Part shown: positions 45,355 through 53,409 of the stretch, piece by piece
How positions within the stretch are numbered: position 1 is the stretch's first letter
Layout of the letters: every line of letters begins with the position of its first letter
Source: Streptomyces sp. HD
GTDB taxonomy: Bacteria; Actinomycetota; Actinomycetes; Streptomycetales; Streptomycetaceae
Reading direction: 5' to 3'
Length of the DNA: 64,000 nt
Assembly: GCF_028369295.1 (NCBI RefSeq)
Contig: NZ_JAQMYP010000044.1
Span: 1 to 64,000, forward strand
Notes under the pieces: model-generated
What the model saw: only the letters and a program-made list of their open reading frames with translations
The model's database searches: none
What the model was told of the DNA's origin: nothing
Made by a program: the position numbers and the translations under genes

Positions 45355-46013
45355 ATGCCGAGACGCCGATCATCCCTACTGATCCGCCCCGAACTCGACG
45401 ACAGCCCCCTGCACCGGACCCTGCTGGAACTCCGCCCCACCCAGCAGCTCCACGGCTTGGGCGCCGGCCGCAGCAGCCCCGCATGGGAACCCGTGGCCGA
45501 CCTGCTGCACGCCACCGGCCGCGACTGGGACCGCCGTGTCCACCGGCCTACCACCTGATGCTGCGGTACCTGTCCCCGCGCGGCCACGGCACGGTCCCCG
45601 ACATGATGGACTTCGCCTGGCAGGCAGCCTTCCAGGCACCGCACGGATCCCCGGTCGCCCTGCTGCCGGTGACGGCCCGGGTGGAACTCGCCGCCCACCG
45701 CCAGGCGCGGTCGGAGCAGTCGGCGCTCGACGGGCTCGGCGAGAACGCTCACTGGAGCGAACCCAGGGCGGTGCAGGAGATCGACACGGCCCTGTCCCGG
45801 TGGTTCCGCGCCGCCGCCACACCTCACGCCGAAGCCGTCGCCGACCTCAACGTCCTGGCCTTCGCCCTGTCCCGAGCCCACCGCCCGGACGAGGCGGCCC
45901 TCGTCTTCCGGCGCATCGGCCGCCATATGACCGCCCACCCGTGGGACCTGCTGCCTGCACCGGAACGCACTTTCCGCTACTGGCGGGACCAGACGACCGG
46001 ACGGGGGACGTGA
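45355..46013 (+). pseudogene. Frame-disrupted remnant of a hypothetical protein
   Basis: The N-terminal part reads from ATG 45355 ('MPRRRSSLLIRPELDDSPLHRTLLELRP...LLHATGRDWDRRVHR') and stops at 45558. A second part continues at once in another frame from about 45541 ('YHLMLRYLSPRGHGTVPDMMDFAWQAAFQ...') to 46013. Both halves have good codon bias and would make one protein of about 215 residues if joined. A central deletion or frameshift is likely. Function unknown. Confidence 0.55.
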
Positions 46014-46106
46014 CGGGGCCCTCACAGCTGGCGTCAGGCCGAGCTGCCGGGGCAAAAGGGCCCTCGCGGCTGGTGCCGTGGCGCGAGCTGCCAGGCCGGC
46101 GGGGCC

Positions 46107-46176
46107 GCGCCGCTCCTACCGCGCCGCTCCTACCGCGCCGCTCCTACCGCGCCGCTCCTACCGCGCCGCTCCTGCC
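46107..46176. repeat. 14-bp tandem repeat
   Basis: Five head-to-tail copies of GCGCCGCTCCTACC (46107-46176), the last with one change (CTGCC). They lie between the end of the disrupted ORF and the end of the SURF1 gene. The 14-bp unit shifts frame with every copy, so it is not coding. Confidence 0.92.
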
Positions 46177-46191
46177 GGGCGGCGCCCCGTG

Positions 46192-46983
46192 CTACACCGG
46201 GGCCGGCGTCGTCTCCGACTCCTCCGGTGCGGCCGGCTTCGCCTGGTCGCGGGCCTCGCGGCGGGCCAGGATGAACCAGCCGAGGGGAACGCCTGCCGCG
46301 AACAGCCACCACTGGATGGCGTACGCGTAGTTCAGCGGGGCGTTCTCGTCGCCGGGCCTCCCGATCAGCTCCGGGGTGTCGCCCTTGGGCTCGGGTGTCG
46401 TCTGCACGACGTAGCCGCCGAGCACCCGGGCGTCGAGGCGCCGGGCCTCCTGCTCGCTGTTGATCAGCATGACCTGCCGGTCGGGGAGGCCCTTGAGGTT
46501 CTTGATGCCGCTCGCCTCGGTCGTCTCGTCGGGCATCAGGCGCCCGGTGACGGTGACCCGGCCGCTCGGCGGGGCGGGGACCTTGGGGAACGCCGTCTGG
46601 CTGGGGCCGTCGGCGGGGATCCAGCCGCGGTTGACCAGCACGACCTTGCCGTCCGTCAGGACGAGGGGGGTGAGGACGTGGAAGCCGACCTCCTCGTCGG
46701 CGTTGACGCGCCGCCTGACCACGACTTCCCGATCGGTGTCGAAACGGCCCTCGGCCGTCACGGTGCGGTACCGCTGCTTCGTGGTGACGGTGTGCCCCGG
46801 GGACGTCAGCTCCTCCACGGGGACCGACTTGGCGCCCAGCGCGTCGTCGACCAGCTGGTTGCGGGCGGAGCGCTCCTCGTAGCGGTGCATCTGCCAGATG
46901 CCCAGCCTGATCATCGTGGGGATGAGGAGCAGGGCGACCAGCGTGAGGATCACCCACTGCCGGGACAACAGGAAGCGGTACAC
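46192..46983 (-). CDS. SURF1 family cytochrome oxidase assembly protein
   Basis: 263 residues with a membrane helix near the N-terminus ('WVILTLVALLLIPTMIRLGIWQ') and another near the C-terminus ('WWLFAAGVPLGWFILARREAR'). Between them is the SURF1 extracytoplasmic domain: 'RYRTVTAEGRFDTDREVVVRRRVNADEEVGFHVLTPLVLTDGKVVLVNRGWIP'. SURF1 helps insert heme a into cytochrome c oxidase. GTG 46983 fits the family start 'YRFLLSRQW'. The alternative TTG at 46998 is less likely. A 14-bp palindrome overlaps this start. Confidence 0.9.
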   Translation of the reverse strand: MYRFLLSRQWVILTLVALLLIPTMIRLGIWQMHRYEERSARNQLVDDALGAKSVPVEELTSPGHTVTTKQRYRTVTAEGRFDTDREVVVRRRVNADEEVGFHVLTPLVLTDGKVVLVNRGWIPADGPSQTAFPKVPAPPSGRVTVTGRLMPDETTEASGIKNLKGLPDRQVMLINSEQEARRLDARVLGGYVVQTTPEPKGDTPELIGRPGDENAPLNYAYAIQWWLFAAGVPLGWFILARREARDQAKPAAPEESETTPAPV

Positions 46984-47014
46984 CCCACGACCGTACAACT
47001 CGGTCGTGGGGTGT
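46980..47014. promoter_or_regulatory. Perfect 14-bp inverted repeat across the SURF1 start codon
   Basis: Arms ACACCCCACGACCG (46980-46993) and CGGTCGTGGGGTGT (47001-47014) flank the loop TACAACT. The SURF1 start GTG lies inside the left arm. It could be the terminator of the metal-binding protein gene upstream, or an RNA structure that hides the SURF1 start, or a repressor operator. Confidence 0.75.
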
Positions 47015-47064
47015 CTTCAGGCGGGTACCGGTCCGGACGGGCGGCGGTGGGGGCCCGGCCGGGG

Positions 47065-47298
47065 TCACACTTTGTCGACGATCCCCACCTTCCCCTCCGC
47101 GCGGGCGCAGTGGGCGCCGCAGTACCAGTGACCCTCGACCTCGACGCCCTGCCCGATGATCTGGACGCGGCAGTGCTCGCAGACCGGGGCCATACGGTGG
47201 ATCGCACAGGAGAAGCAGTCGAAGACGTGCACCGCGCCCTGCGCGTGCACCTCGAAGCTCATGCCGTAGTCGTTTCCGCATACTTCACATGTCGCCAT
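47065..47298 (-). CDS. Small Cys-rich metal-binding protein (prokaryotic metallothionein-like)
   Basis: 77 residues with eight cysteines, seven of them in four short pairs: 'CEVCGNDYG', 'CFSCAIH', 'CEHC' and 'CGAHC'. The His residues near them ('AIHRM', 'GHWYCGAHC') suggest one or two zinc sites. Streptomyces homologues are labelled prokaryotic metallothionein, as I recall. ATG 47298 starts the conserved part; the frame continues upstream without support. It lies upstream of SURF1 on the same strand. Confidence 0.83.
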   Translation of the reverse strand: MATCEVCGNDYGMSFEVHAQGAVHVFDCFSCAIHRMAPVCEHCRVQIIGQGVEVEGHWYCGAHCARAEGKVGIVDKV

Positions 47299-47377
47299 GC
47301 GCCACAGGGTGAGCCGTCGTCGCGGTCCGGGCGAGGGGGCTCGGGGCGAGTCGCGCGGCAATCACCCGTCCGTACGG

Positions 47378-48385
47378 TCACTGCTCCGACGCCGGTTCCA
47401 CGTCCCTGAGGAGCTGCCCGAACGCGGCCTCGTCCACCACCGGCGTCCCGTACTGCCGGGCCTTGACCACCTTCGAGGTGCTCGCGTCCGGGTCGTTCGT
47501 GACGAGCAGGCTGGTCATCCGGGACAGGCTCGTCGACACATGCAGCCCGGCCTCGATCGCACGGTCCTCCAGCAGGTCGCGCTCGACCGACGTGTCCCCG
47601 GAGAAGGCCACCCGCATGCCCTGTTTGAGCCTTCTGCCCTCTTCGTAGCGCCCGGGGTTGGGGTAGGGGCAGGCGGGCCTCTTCCGGGACGGGCGCCAAC
47701 TGGTCGGCCGGTACCCGCTGTAACCGCCGTGCCCGCCCGCCTGCTGTCCGATCCGGGGCGTGGCGGTGTCCCGCCACTCGGTCAGCGGCCGGCACTCCTG
47801 CAGCGGCAGCCGCACACTGCCCGCCGCCGCGGCCCGCAGGCTCGGCCGGAACGCCTCCGCCAGCACGCGCGCGTCGTCCAGCGCGTGGTGCGCGCGCTGC
47901 TGTACGACGCCGAAGTGCGCGGCCAGCGACTCCAGCTTGTGGTTGGGCAGCGGCAGGCTCAGCTCCTTGGACAGCGCGATGGTGCACAGCCGCTGCCGTA
48001 CCGGGGCCTCGCGCTCCGCGCGCGCGTACTCCCGCGCGATCATCTGCCAGTCGAAGACCGCGTTGTGCGCGACGAGCACCCGGCCGTCGAGCCGGTTCGA
48101 GAACTCCTCGACGATGTCGGTGAAGAGGGGGGCCGCTTCGAGCACGTCGCTCGTCAGACCGTGGATCCAGACCGGGCCCGGGTCCCGCTCCGGGTTGACC
48201 AGGGTGTACCAGTGGTCCTCGACCTCGCCGCGCGCGTCCAGCCGGTAGACGGCCGCGGAGATTATCCGGTCGTCCCGGGCCAGGCCCGTGGTCTCCACGT
48301 CAACGACCGCGTATCCCTGGGGATACGCGGCCGGCCACGCATGGGGGGAGGGCGCTGCGGTCGTACGGTCTTCGAGCATGGTCAC
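47378..48385 (-). CDS. DEDDh-family 3'-5' exonuclease with BRCT domain
   Basis: 335 residues. The exonuclease domain (about 20-190) has ExoI 'VVDVETTGL', ExoII 'VLVAHNAVFDW' and ExoIII 'AHHALDDARVLA', the DEDDh residues intact. A Pro/Arg-rich linker leads to a C-terminal BRCT domain ('RLKQGMRVAFSGDTSVERDLLEDRAIEAGLHVSTSLSRMTSLLVTNDPDAST'). It resembles DnaQ-like exonucleases linked to DNA repair. The start could be GTG 48385 or ATG 48379. Confidence 0.92.
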   Translation of the reverse strand: MTMLEDRTTAAPSPHAWPAAYPQGYAVVDVETTGLARDDRIISAAVYRLDARGEVEDHWYTLVNPERDPGPVWIHGLTSDVLEAAPLFTDIVEEFSNRLDGRVLVAHNAVFDWQMIAREYARAEREAPVRQRLCTIALSKELSLPLPNHKLESLAAHFGVVQQRAHHALDDARVLAEAFRPSLRAAAAGSVRLPLQECRPLTEWRDTATPRIGQQAGGHGGYSGYRPTSWRPSRKRPACPYPNPGRYEEGRRLKQGMRVAFSGDTSVERDLLEDRAIEAGLHVSTSLSRMTSLLVTNDPDASTSKVVKARQYGTPVVDEAAFGQLLRDVEPASEQ

Positions 48386-48575
48386 TGAGGATACGGGCCG
48401 CCACTGACAGCCCTGACCGTCAGGTGCCTTGCCGCGTCCGCCTGTTCGAACCCGGCGAACACGCGGGCGTCAACCGGTCGGCGTGTACCCGGTGTTGCCG
48501 TACCGTGCCGGGCCCGGTGCCCGCCCGGGAGCGTCGGTACGTCCGGGATGTCCCCTGCGGTGCGATCCTCCGCAT

Positions 48576-49286
48576 GTGACCGAAGCAACGCATGACGAGG
48601 CCCACGGCGGCGCACTGAGCGAGCGGCTGAACTGGCTGCGGGCGGCCGTTCTCGGGGCGAACGACGGCATCGTGTCGACCGCGGGACTCGTCGTCGGTGT
48701 GGCCGGCGCGACGGACGACCGCTCGGCCCTCCTCACCGCCGGGCTGGCCGGGCTGCTCGCCGGGTCGATGTCGATGGCGGCGGGGGAGTACGTCTCGGTG
48801 TCCACCCAACGCGACTCGGAGCGGGCCGCGTTGGCCCAGGAGAAGCGGGAACTGCGGGAGCGGCCCGAGGCGGAGCTGGAGGAGCTGGCGGGACTGCTCC
48901 GGCGCCGTGGGCTGTCCCGGGACGTGGCCATGGAGGCGGCCGTCCAGCTGACGGAGCGGGACGCGCTCAGGGCGCACGCGCGCGTGGAGCTCGGTATCGA
49001 CCCGGACGCGCTGACCAACCCGTGGCACGCGGCGTGGGCGAGCTTCGTGGCGTTCACGGCCGGGGCGCTGCTGCCGTTGCTCGCGATGGTGCTGCCGTCG
49101 GCGGACTGGCGGCTGCCGGTCACCGTCGCCTCCGTCCTGGCCGCACTCGCCCTCACCGGCTGGAGCAGCGCCCGCCTGGGCGGCGCCGCGCCCCCACGCG
49201 CGGTGCTGCGCAATGCGGCGGGCGGGGCGCTGGCGATGGGGGTCACTTACCTGGCCGGGACGCTGCTGGACGTGGCGGGCGTGTAG
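48576..49286 (+). CDS. VIT1/CCC1 family metal transporter
   Basis: 236 residues with the family start 'NWLRAAVLGANDGIVSTAGLVVGVAGA' and 'LLAGSMSMAAGEYVSVSTQRDSERA', a cytoplasmic acidic helical hairpin (about 85-140), then three helices. CCC1/VIT1 proteins export or store iron and manganese. GTG 48576 was chosen since the conserved sequence begins here. It is divergent from the exonuclease gene across 190 bp. Confidence 0.88.
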   Translation: MTEATHDEAHGGALSERLNWLRAAVLGANDGIVSTAGLVVGVAGATDDRSALLTAGLAGLLAGSMSMAAGEYVSVSTQRDSERAALAQEKRELRERPEAELEELAGLLRRRGLSRDVAMEAAVQLTERDALRAHARVELGIDPDALTNPWHAAWASFVAFTAGALLPLLAMVLPSADWRLPVTVASVLAALALTGWSSARLGGAAPPRAVLRNAAGGALAMGVTYLAGTLLDVAGV

Positions 49287-49367
49287 GGGCGGGCGTGTAG
49301 GCGCGCGGGAGCAGGGGGCGTAGGGGAGCTGATCCTGGGCCGGACCCGGGGGACCGGGGTGAGCCGG

Positions 49368-50681
49368 TCACCCGTCGCCGTCCCGGCCCGGCTGAACGGC
49401 GGTGGGCGCGGGTTGGGGAACATCGCGCATGTGGCGGAGCGGGGAGAAGAACACGAACCAGCCGGCCGCCCACGTACCGACGAAGGCCAGCCAGAGTGTG
49501 GGCCGCACCCCGATCAAGGTCCCCAGCGCCCCGCCGAGGACGCCGCCGACCGGCAGCGTGCCCCACGCGACCCAGCGCACGGCCGCGTTCATCCGGCCCA
49601 TCAGCTCCGGCGGCGTCACCGACTGCCGATAGCTGAGCTGCGCGACGTTGTACACCATCACGGAGAAGCCCGTGATGCCCCAGCCCAGCGGGAACAGCAG
49701 CACCCCCCAGCCGCGCCAGGCGGCGGCCGCGATGACCTGTGGCGCGCTGAACACCAGCATCGACACCCAGATGATCCGAGCCGAGCCGATCCTCTTGGCG
49801 AGCCGGCCGGCGAACACTCCGCCCGCGATCGCGCCGACGGCCGAGCCCGCCAGGATCAGCCCGGTCAGCGCGGGACTCACATGCAGCACCCGGATCAGGA
49901 AGACCATCGCCAGCGCCGACGTCATGCCGGAGAACAGGTTCGCGGTGCTCGTACACGCCACGATCCGCCGCAGTATCCGGTGCCGGACCACGAATCTCAG
50001 TCCCTCGGCGATCTGGCTCCGCAACGTCTCGTCCTCGCGTCGCGCGGGCGGCGGCTCCTCGCGCGTCCTGATGCCGGACATCGAGAAGACCGAGACCGCG
50101 TACGAGATCGCGTCGGCCGCCATCGCCCCCGCCGCGCCGAACGCCGCGACCAGCCCCCCGCCCAGACTGGGACCCCCGAGCTGCGCGAACGCCTGCGTGG
50201 TCGCCAGCTTGCCGTTGGCGTCCATCCGGAGATCGGCGCGGATCAGCGACGGCACATAGCTCTGGTACGCGACGTCGAAGAACACCGTGCACACGCCGGC
50301 TGCGACAGCGACGACGTAGAGCTGGGCCATCGTCACGGTGCCGAGCGCGGCCGTCAGCGGTACCGAGCCGATGATCAGCAGGCGGAGGATGTTGCAGACG
50401 AGCATGACGGACCGTTTGGAGCCGCGGTCCACGAGCGCGCCCGCGGGCAGCGCGATCAGCGCGAACGCCGCCGTGGTGGCGGCGGTCAGCAGCCCGACCT
50501 GGAACGTGCTCGCCTTGAGCGCGACGACCGCGACCAGCGGCAGAGCGACCTGGGTGACCGCCGACCCCATCTCACTGACCGACTGCCCACTCCACAGCAG
50601 CATGAAGTCCCGCTGACGCCACAGGCTCCGACCGTCGTACTCCGACCCGGCCTCCCGTAAGTCCTTGGCCACTTCCGTCAC
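49368..50681 (-). CDS. MFS transporter (EntS-like)
   Basis: 437 residues with about 12 membrane helices. 'RDFMLLWSGQSVSEMGSAVTQVALPLVAV' and 'AGALVDRGSKRSVMLVCNILR', then 'VFFDVAYQSYVPSLIRADLRMDANGKLATTQAFAQLGGPSLGGGLVAAFG', match the MFS_3/EntS group that exports siderophores or drugs. The substrate is unknown. Divergent from the alcohol dehydrogenase across 253 bp. Confidence 0.88.
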   Translation of the reverse strand: MTEVAKDLREAGSEYDGRSLWRQRDFMLLWSGQSVSEMGSAVTQVALPLVAVVALKASTFQVGLLTAATTAAFALIALPAGALVDRGSKRSVMLVCNILRLLIIGSVPLTAALGTVTMAQLYVVAVAAGVCTVFFDVAYQSYVPSLIRADLRMDANGKLATTQAFAQLGGPSLGGGLVAAFGAAGAMAADAISYAVSVFSMSGIRTREEPPPARREDETLRSQIAEGLRFVVRHRILRRIVACTSTANLFSGMTSALAMVFLIRVLHVSPALTGLILAGSAVGAIAGGVFAGRLAKRIGSARIIWVSMLVFSAPQVIAAAAWRGWGVLLFPLGWGITGFSVMVYNVAQLSYRQSVTPPELMGRMNAAVRWVAWGTLPVGGVLGGALGTLIGVRPTLWLAFVGTWAAGWFVFFSPLRHMRDVPQPAPTAVQPGRDGDG

Positions 50682-50934
50682 AGCACCGACTCCGCTCTCG
50701 GATCCACGGCCCGGACTGGGCCGCTGATCACCATCACGCCGGCACGGTGCTCCCGGTTCTCGCCGGCATCCTCCGCTTCGCCGTCTCCCGCTCCGGATCC
50801 GAGCGATTTCCGCTGGTCAGTGACCCGCTCGGCCCCCTCGAAGCGCGCCGGGCGCCGACCGCGACGTACGGTGAGACGCGTGCTCGAACACCCCCCGAGC
50901 GCACGCCCCACCAGCGACGAGAAGGACCCTCGCC

Positions 50935-51978
50935 ATGCGCGCCACCACCATCCACGCCCCCTTCGACATGCGTGTGCAGGACGTGCCCGACCCCGTGCTC
51001 CAGGAGTCCACGGACGCCGTGGTCCGGGTGCTGCGCGCCTGTATCTGCGGCAGCGACCTGTGGGCGTACCGGGGCGAGGCGGCCCGGCAGCCGGGGCAGC
51101 GCATCGGCCATGAGTTCCTCGGTGTCGTCGAGGAGGCGGGTCCCGAGGTGACCGGGGTCAGGCGCGGCGACCTCGTCGTCGCGCCCTTCATGTGGTCCGA
51201 CGGCGTCTGCGACTACTGCCGCGAGGGCCTCACCACCTCCTGCGAGCACGGCGGCTTCTGGGGGTCCGTCGGCTCCGACGGAGGCCAGGGCGAGGCCGTG
51301 CGCGTCCCCTACGCCGACGCCACCCTCGTCCAGCTCCCCAAGGACGCCGCCTCCGACGAGCATCTGCTGTCCGCCCTGCTGACCCTCTCCGACGTCCTGG
51401 GCACCGGTCATCACGCCGCCCTCGGCGCCGGGGCCCGCCCGGGTGCCACGGTCGCGGTCGTCGGTGACGGTGCCGTCGGGCTGTGCGCGGTACTCGCCGC
51501 CAAGCGCCTCGGCGCCGAGCGGATCATCGCGCTCGGCCGGCACCAGGTCCGCACGGACATCGCACGCCGCTTCGGCGCCACCGACGTGGTCGCCGAGCGC
51601 GGGGACGCGGCCGTCGAGGCCGTACGCGAACTCACGCGCGGGCAGGGCGCACACGCCGTGGTCGAGGCCGTCGGTACCGAACAGTCCATGCGTACGGCGG
51701 TCAACATCACCCGGGACGGCGGCGCCATCGGCTTCGTCGGTGTGCCGCACGGCAGCGGCACCGGGCTCGACCTCAGCGTCATGTTCGACGGGAACATCGC
51801 GCTGCGCGGCGGCGTCGCTCCGGTCCGCACCTACATCCCCGAGCTGCTGCCGGACGTCCTGGACGGCACGATCGACCCGTCGCCCGTCTTCGACCTGACG
51901 GTGGGTCTGGAGGACGTCCCTGCCGGCTACAAGGCGATGGACGAGCGCACCGCGCTCAAGGTCCTGGTCGCCAACTGA
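50935..51978 (+). CDS. Zinc-dependent alcohol dehydrogenase (MDR family)
   Basis: 347 residues. Catalytic zinc ligands are 'RACICGSDLW' (Cys), 'GHEFLGVV' (His-Glu) and a later Asp/Glu. Only two cysteines of a structural zinc site are evident ('CDYCREGLTTSC' gives three). The Rossmann motif is 'VAVVGDGAVGLCAVLAAKRLGAERIIALGR'. The substrate is unknown; the sequence is typical of the tdh/sorbitol-like branch. A strong GACGAGAAGGA ribosome region precedes the ATG. Confidence 0.9.
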   Translation: MRATTIHAPFDMRVQDVPDPVLQESTDAVVRVLRACICGSDLWAYRGEAARQPGQRIGHEFLGVVEEAGPEVTGVRRGDLVVAPFMWSDGVCDYCREGLTTSCEHGGFWGSVGSDGGQGEAVRVPYADATLVQLPKDAASDEHLLSALLTLSDVLGTGHHAALGAGARPGATVAVVGDGAVGLCAVLAAKRLGAERIIALGRHQVRTDIARRFGATDVVAERGDAAVEAVRELTRGQGAHAVVEAVGTEQSMRTAVNITRDGGAIGFVGVPHGSGTGLDLSVMFDGNIALRGGVAPVRTYIPELLPDVLDGTIDPSPVFDLTVGLEDVPAGYKAMDERTALKVLVAN

Positions 51979-51984
51979 GGCCGC

Positions 51985-52992
51985 TCACCAGCGGATCGGC
52001 ACCGGCAGCGCCGTCAGCAGCCCCGACAGTGCGACCACCACCCCCAGGACGACGACCTCGGCCCGCGCGGGAGTACAGGCGGTCAGCGGGTCGGCAGCCC
52101 GGCGCAGCCGGATCCGCGCCCAAAGGGCGAGCGCGGCGACGGCCACCATGAGGATCACCTTGGCCAGCAGGGCGCGCCCGTACGCCGTGTCGGTCAGCTG
52201 CTCCAGGATCGTGTCCGACGGCATCCGGCGCAGTGAACTCCACACCCCTGTCGCGGTGACGGCCGCGAGGAGTACGGCCGCCACGCGCGCGTAGAGCCCC
52301 AGCAGCGCCGCGCCCGCCTCCCTGTCGTCCCACCCGCGCAGGGTCCGCAGGGCGTACAGCAGCCCGCCCGCCCAGAGCGACGCGCAGAGCAGGTGCACCA
52401 GCGTCAGTCCGGAGCCCAGCAGCGGGCCGTGCTCGGTCGTGGGGTGCGCCCGCAGCGACTCGGCGACCGCCACCGCGGCCAGCGGCCACACCTGGGTCGC
52501 CGGCCGGCGCGAGAGGGCGCACAGCCCGGCCACGGCGAAGGCGTTGACCTCCAGCAGGGCGAGCTTGCCGTCGCGCGACGCGTAGAGGCCGCCGACGTCG
52601 AGGTCCGCCGGGCTGGTCGGCACGAGGTTGCCCGTGGAGACGACCGAGGCGAGGCCCAGGGCGGCGACGAAACCGGCGGCGGCCGCGTACGGCGCCCAAC
52701 TGCGGGGCATGGCCGGGGGAGTGCCGGGCATCGAGCGGGCCAGCCGACGCAGGAACAGTTCCCCCAACGGGACGCACAACGCCGCGAACAGCACCGTGCG
52801 CAGCAGCGCGATCCCGGCCGTGCCGGGCGCGGGGGCCTCCCCGGTGCCGTGCAGCGCGGCCGACGGCCCGAGCAGCGGGATCAGCGCCGCGAGCGCGACC
52901 AGGACGAGCACGGCGACGGCCCGGCCCACACCGGGGCGCCCCGCGGGCTCACCCCCGGCGGACACACCAGGGGAAGGTCTGGTCAACGTCAC
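51985..52992 (-). CDS. CopD-like copper resistance membrane protein
   Basis: 335 residues with about eight helices. The C-terminal half has the CopD signature: 'LTLVHLLCASLWAGGLLYAL', 'ARVAAVLLAAVTATGVWSSLRRMPS', 'TAYGRALLAKVILMVAVAALALWARIR'. CopD-like proteins take part in copper uptake or tolerance. GTG 52992 is preceded by a TTG-start extension that I consider unlikely. Its stop lies 7 bp from the alcohol dehydrogenase stop (convergent). Confidence 0.83.
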   Translation of the reverse strand: MTLTRPSPGVSAGGEPAGRPGVGRAVAVLVLVALAALIPLLGPSAALHGTGEAPAPGTAGIALLRTVLFAALCVPLGELFLRRLARSMPGTPPAMPRSWAPYAAAAGFVAALGLASVVSTGNLVPTSPADLDVGGLYASRDGKLALLEVNAFAVAGLCALSRRPATQVWPLAAVAVAESLRAHPTTEHGPLLGSGLTLVHLLCASLWAGGLLYALRTLRGWDDREAGAALLGLYARVAAVLLAAVTATGVWSSLRRMPSDTILEQLTDTAYGRALLAKVILMVAVAALALWARIRLRRAADPLTACTPARAEVVVLGVVVALSGLLTALPVPIRW

Positions 52993-53109
52993 CTCAGGAT
53001 CTTCACAAAGCAACACAGAGCCGGGCAAGTGCCGGAAAACAAGTGGCGGTACGGCATTCCGCCCAGGGATACGCTTCCGACGGCCCCGGCGCTCAGACCA
53101 TCACGCGGA

Positions 53110-53409
53110 AACCGGGGCATCTGCCGCGCGGGCCCACCCCTGCGGAGCCGGGGTCTCTGCCGATCAGCCTCGGCATCCGGAACCGGGGTCTCTGCCGCTC
53201 GACCCCGCCCCACGGGGCCGGGATTTCTGCCGCGCGGGCCCACCCCTGCGGAGCCGGGGTCTCTGCCGATCAGCCTCGCTACCCGGAACCGGGGTCTCTG
53301 CCGCTCGCCCCTGCTCCACGGGGCCGGGGTTTCTGCCGCTCGCCCCCGCCCCACGGAACCGGGACCTCTACCGCTCAGCCTCGTCACACTGAGCCGGGAT
53401 CCTCGTCGC
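53110..53409. repeat. 35-bp tandem repeat with 106-bp higher-order period
   Basis: About nine units with CTGCCG-type landmarks at 53121, 53157, 53192, 53227, 53263, 53298, 53333, 53368 and 53402, that is 35 or 36 bp apart. Three units form a higher-order period of 106 bp (53121-53226 and 53227-53332 are near-copies). The array begins about 120 bp upstream of the copD-like start and ends at the stop of the CoA-transferase gene. Frames through it are open but lack starts with support. Confidence 0.88.

Noticed and set aside
53110..53409. Possible CRISPR array (regular 35-36 bp period)
   Set aside because: The whole unit, not just a repeat, is similar between copies. There are no distinct spacers of constant size and no cas genes nearby.
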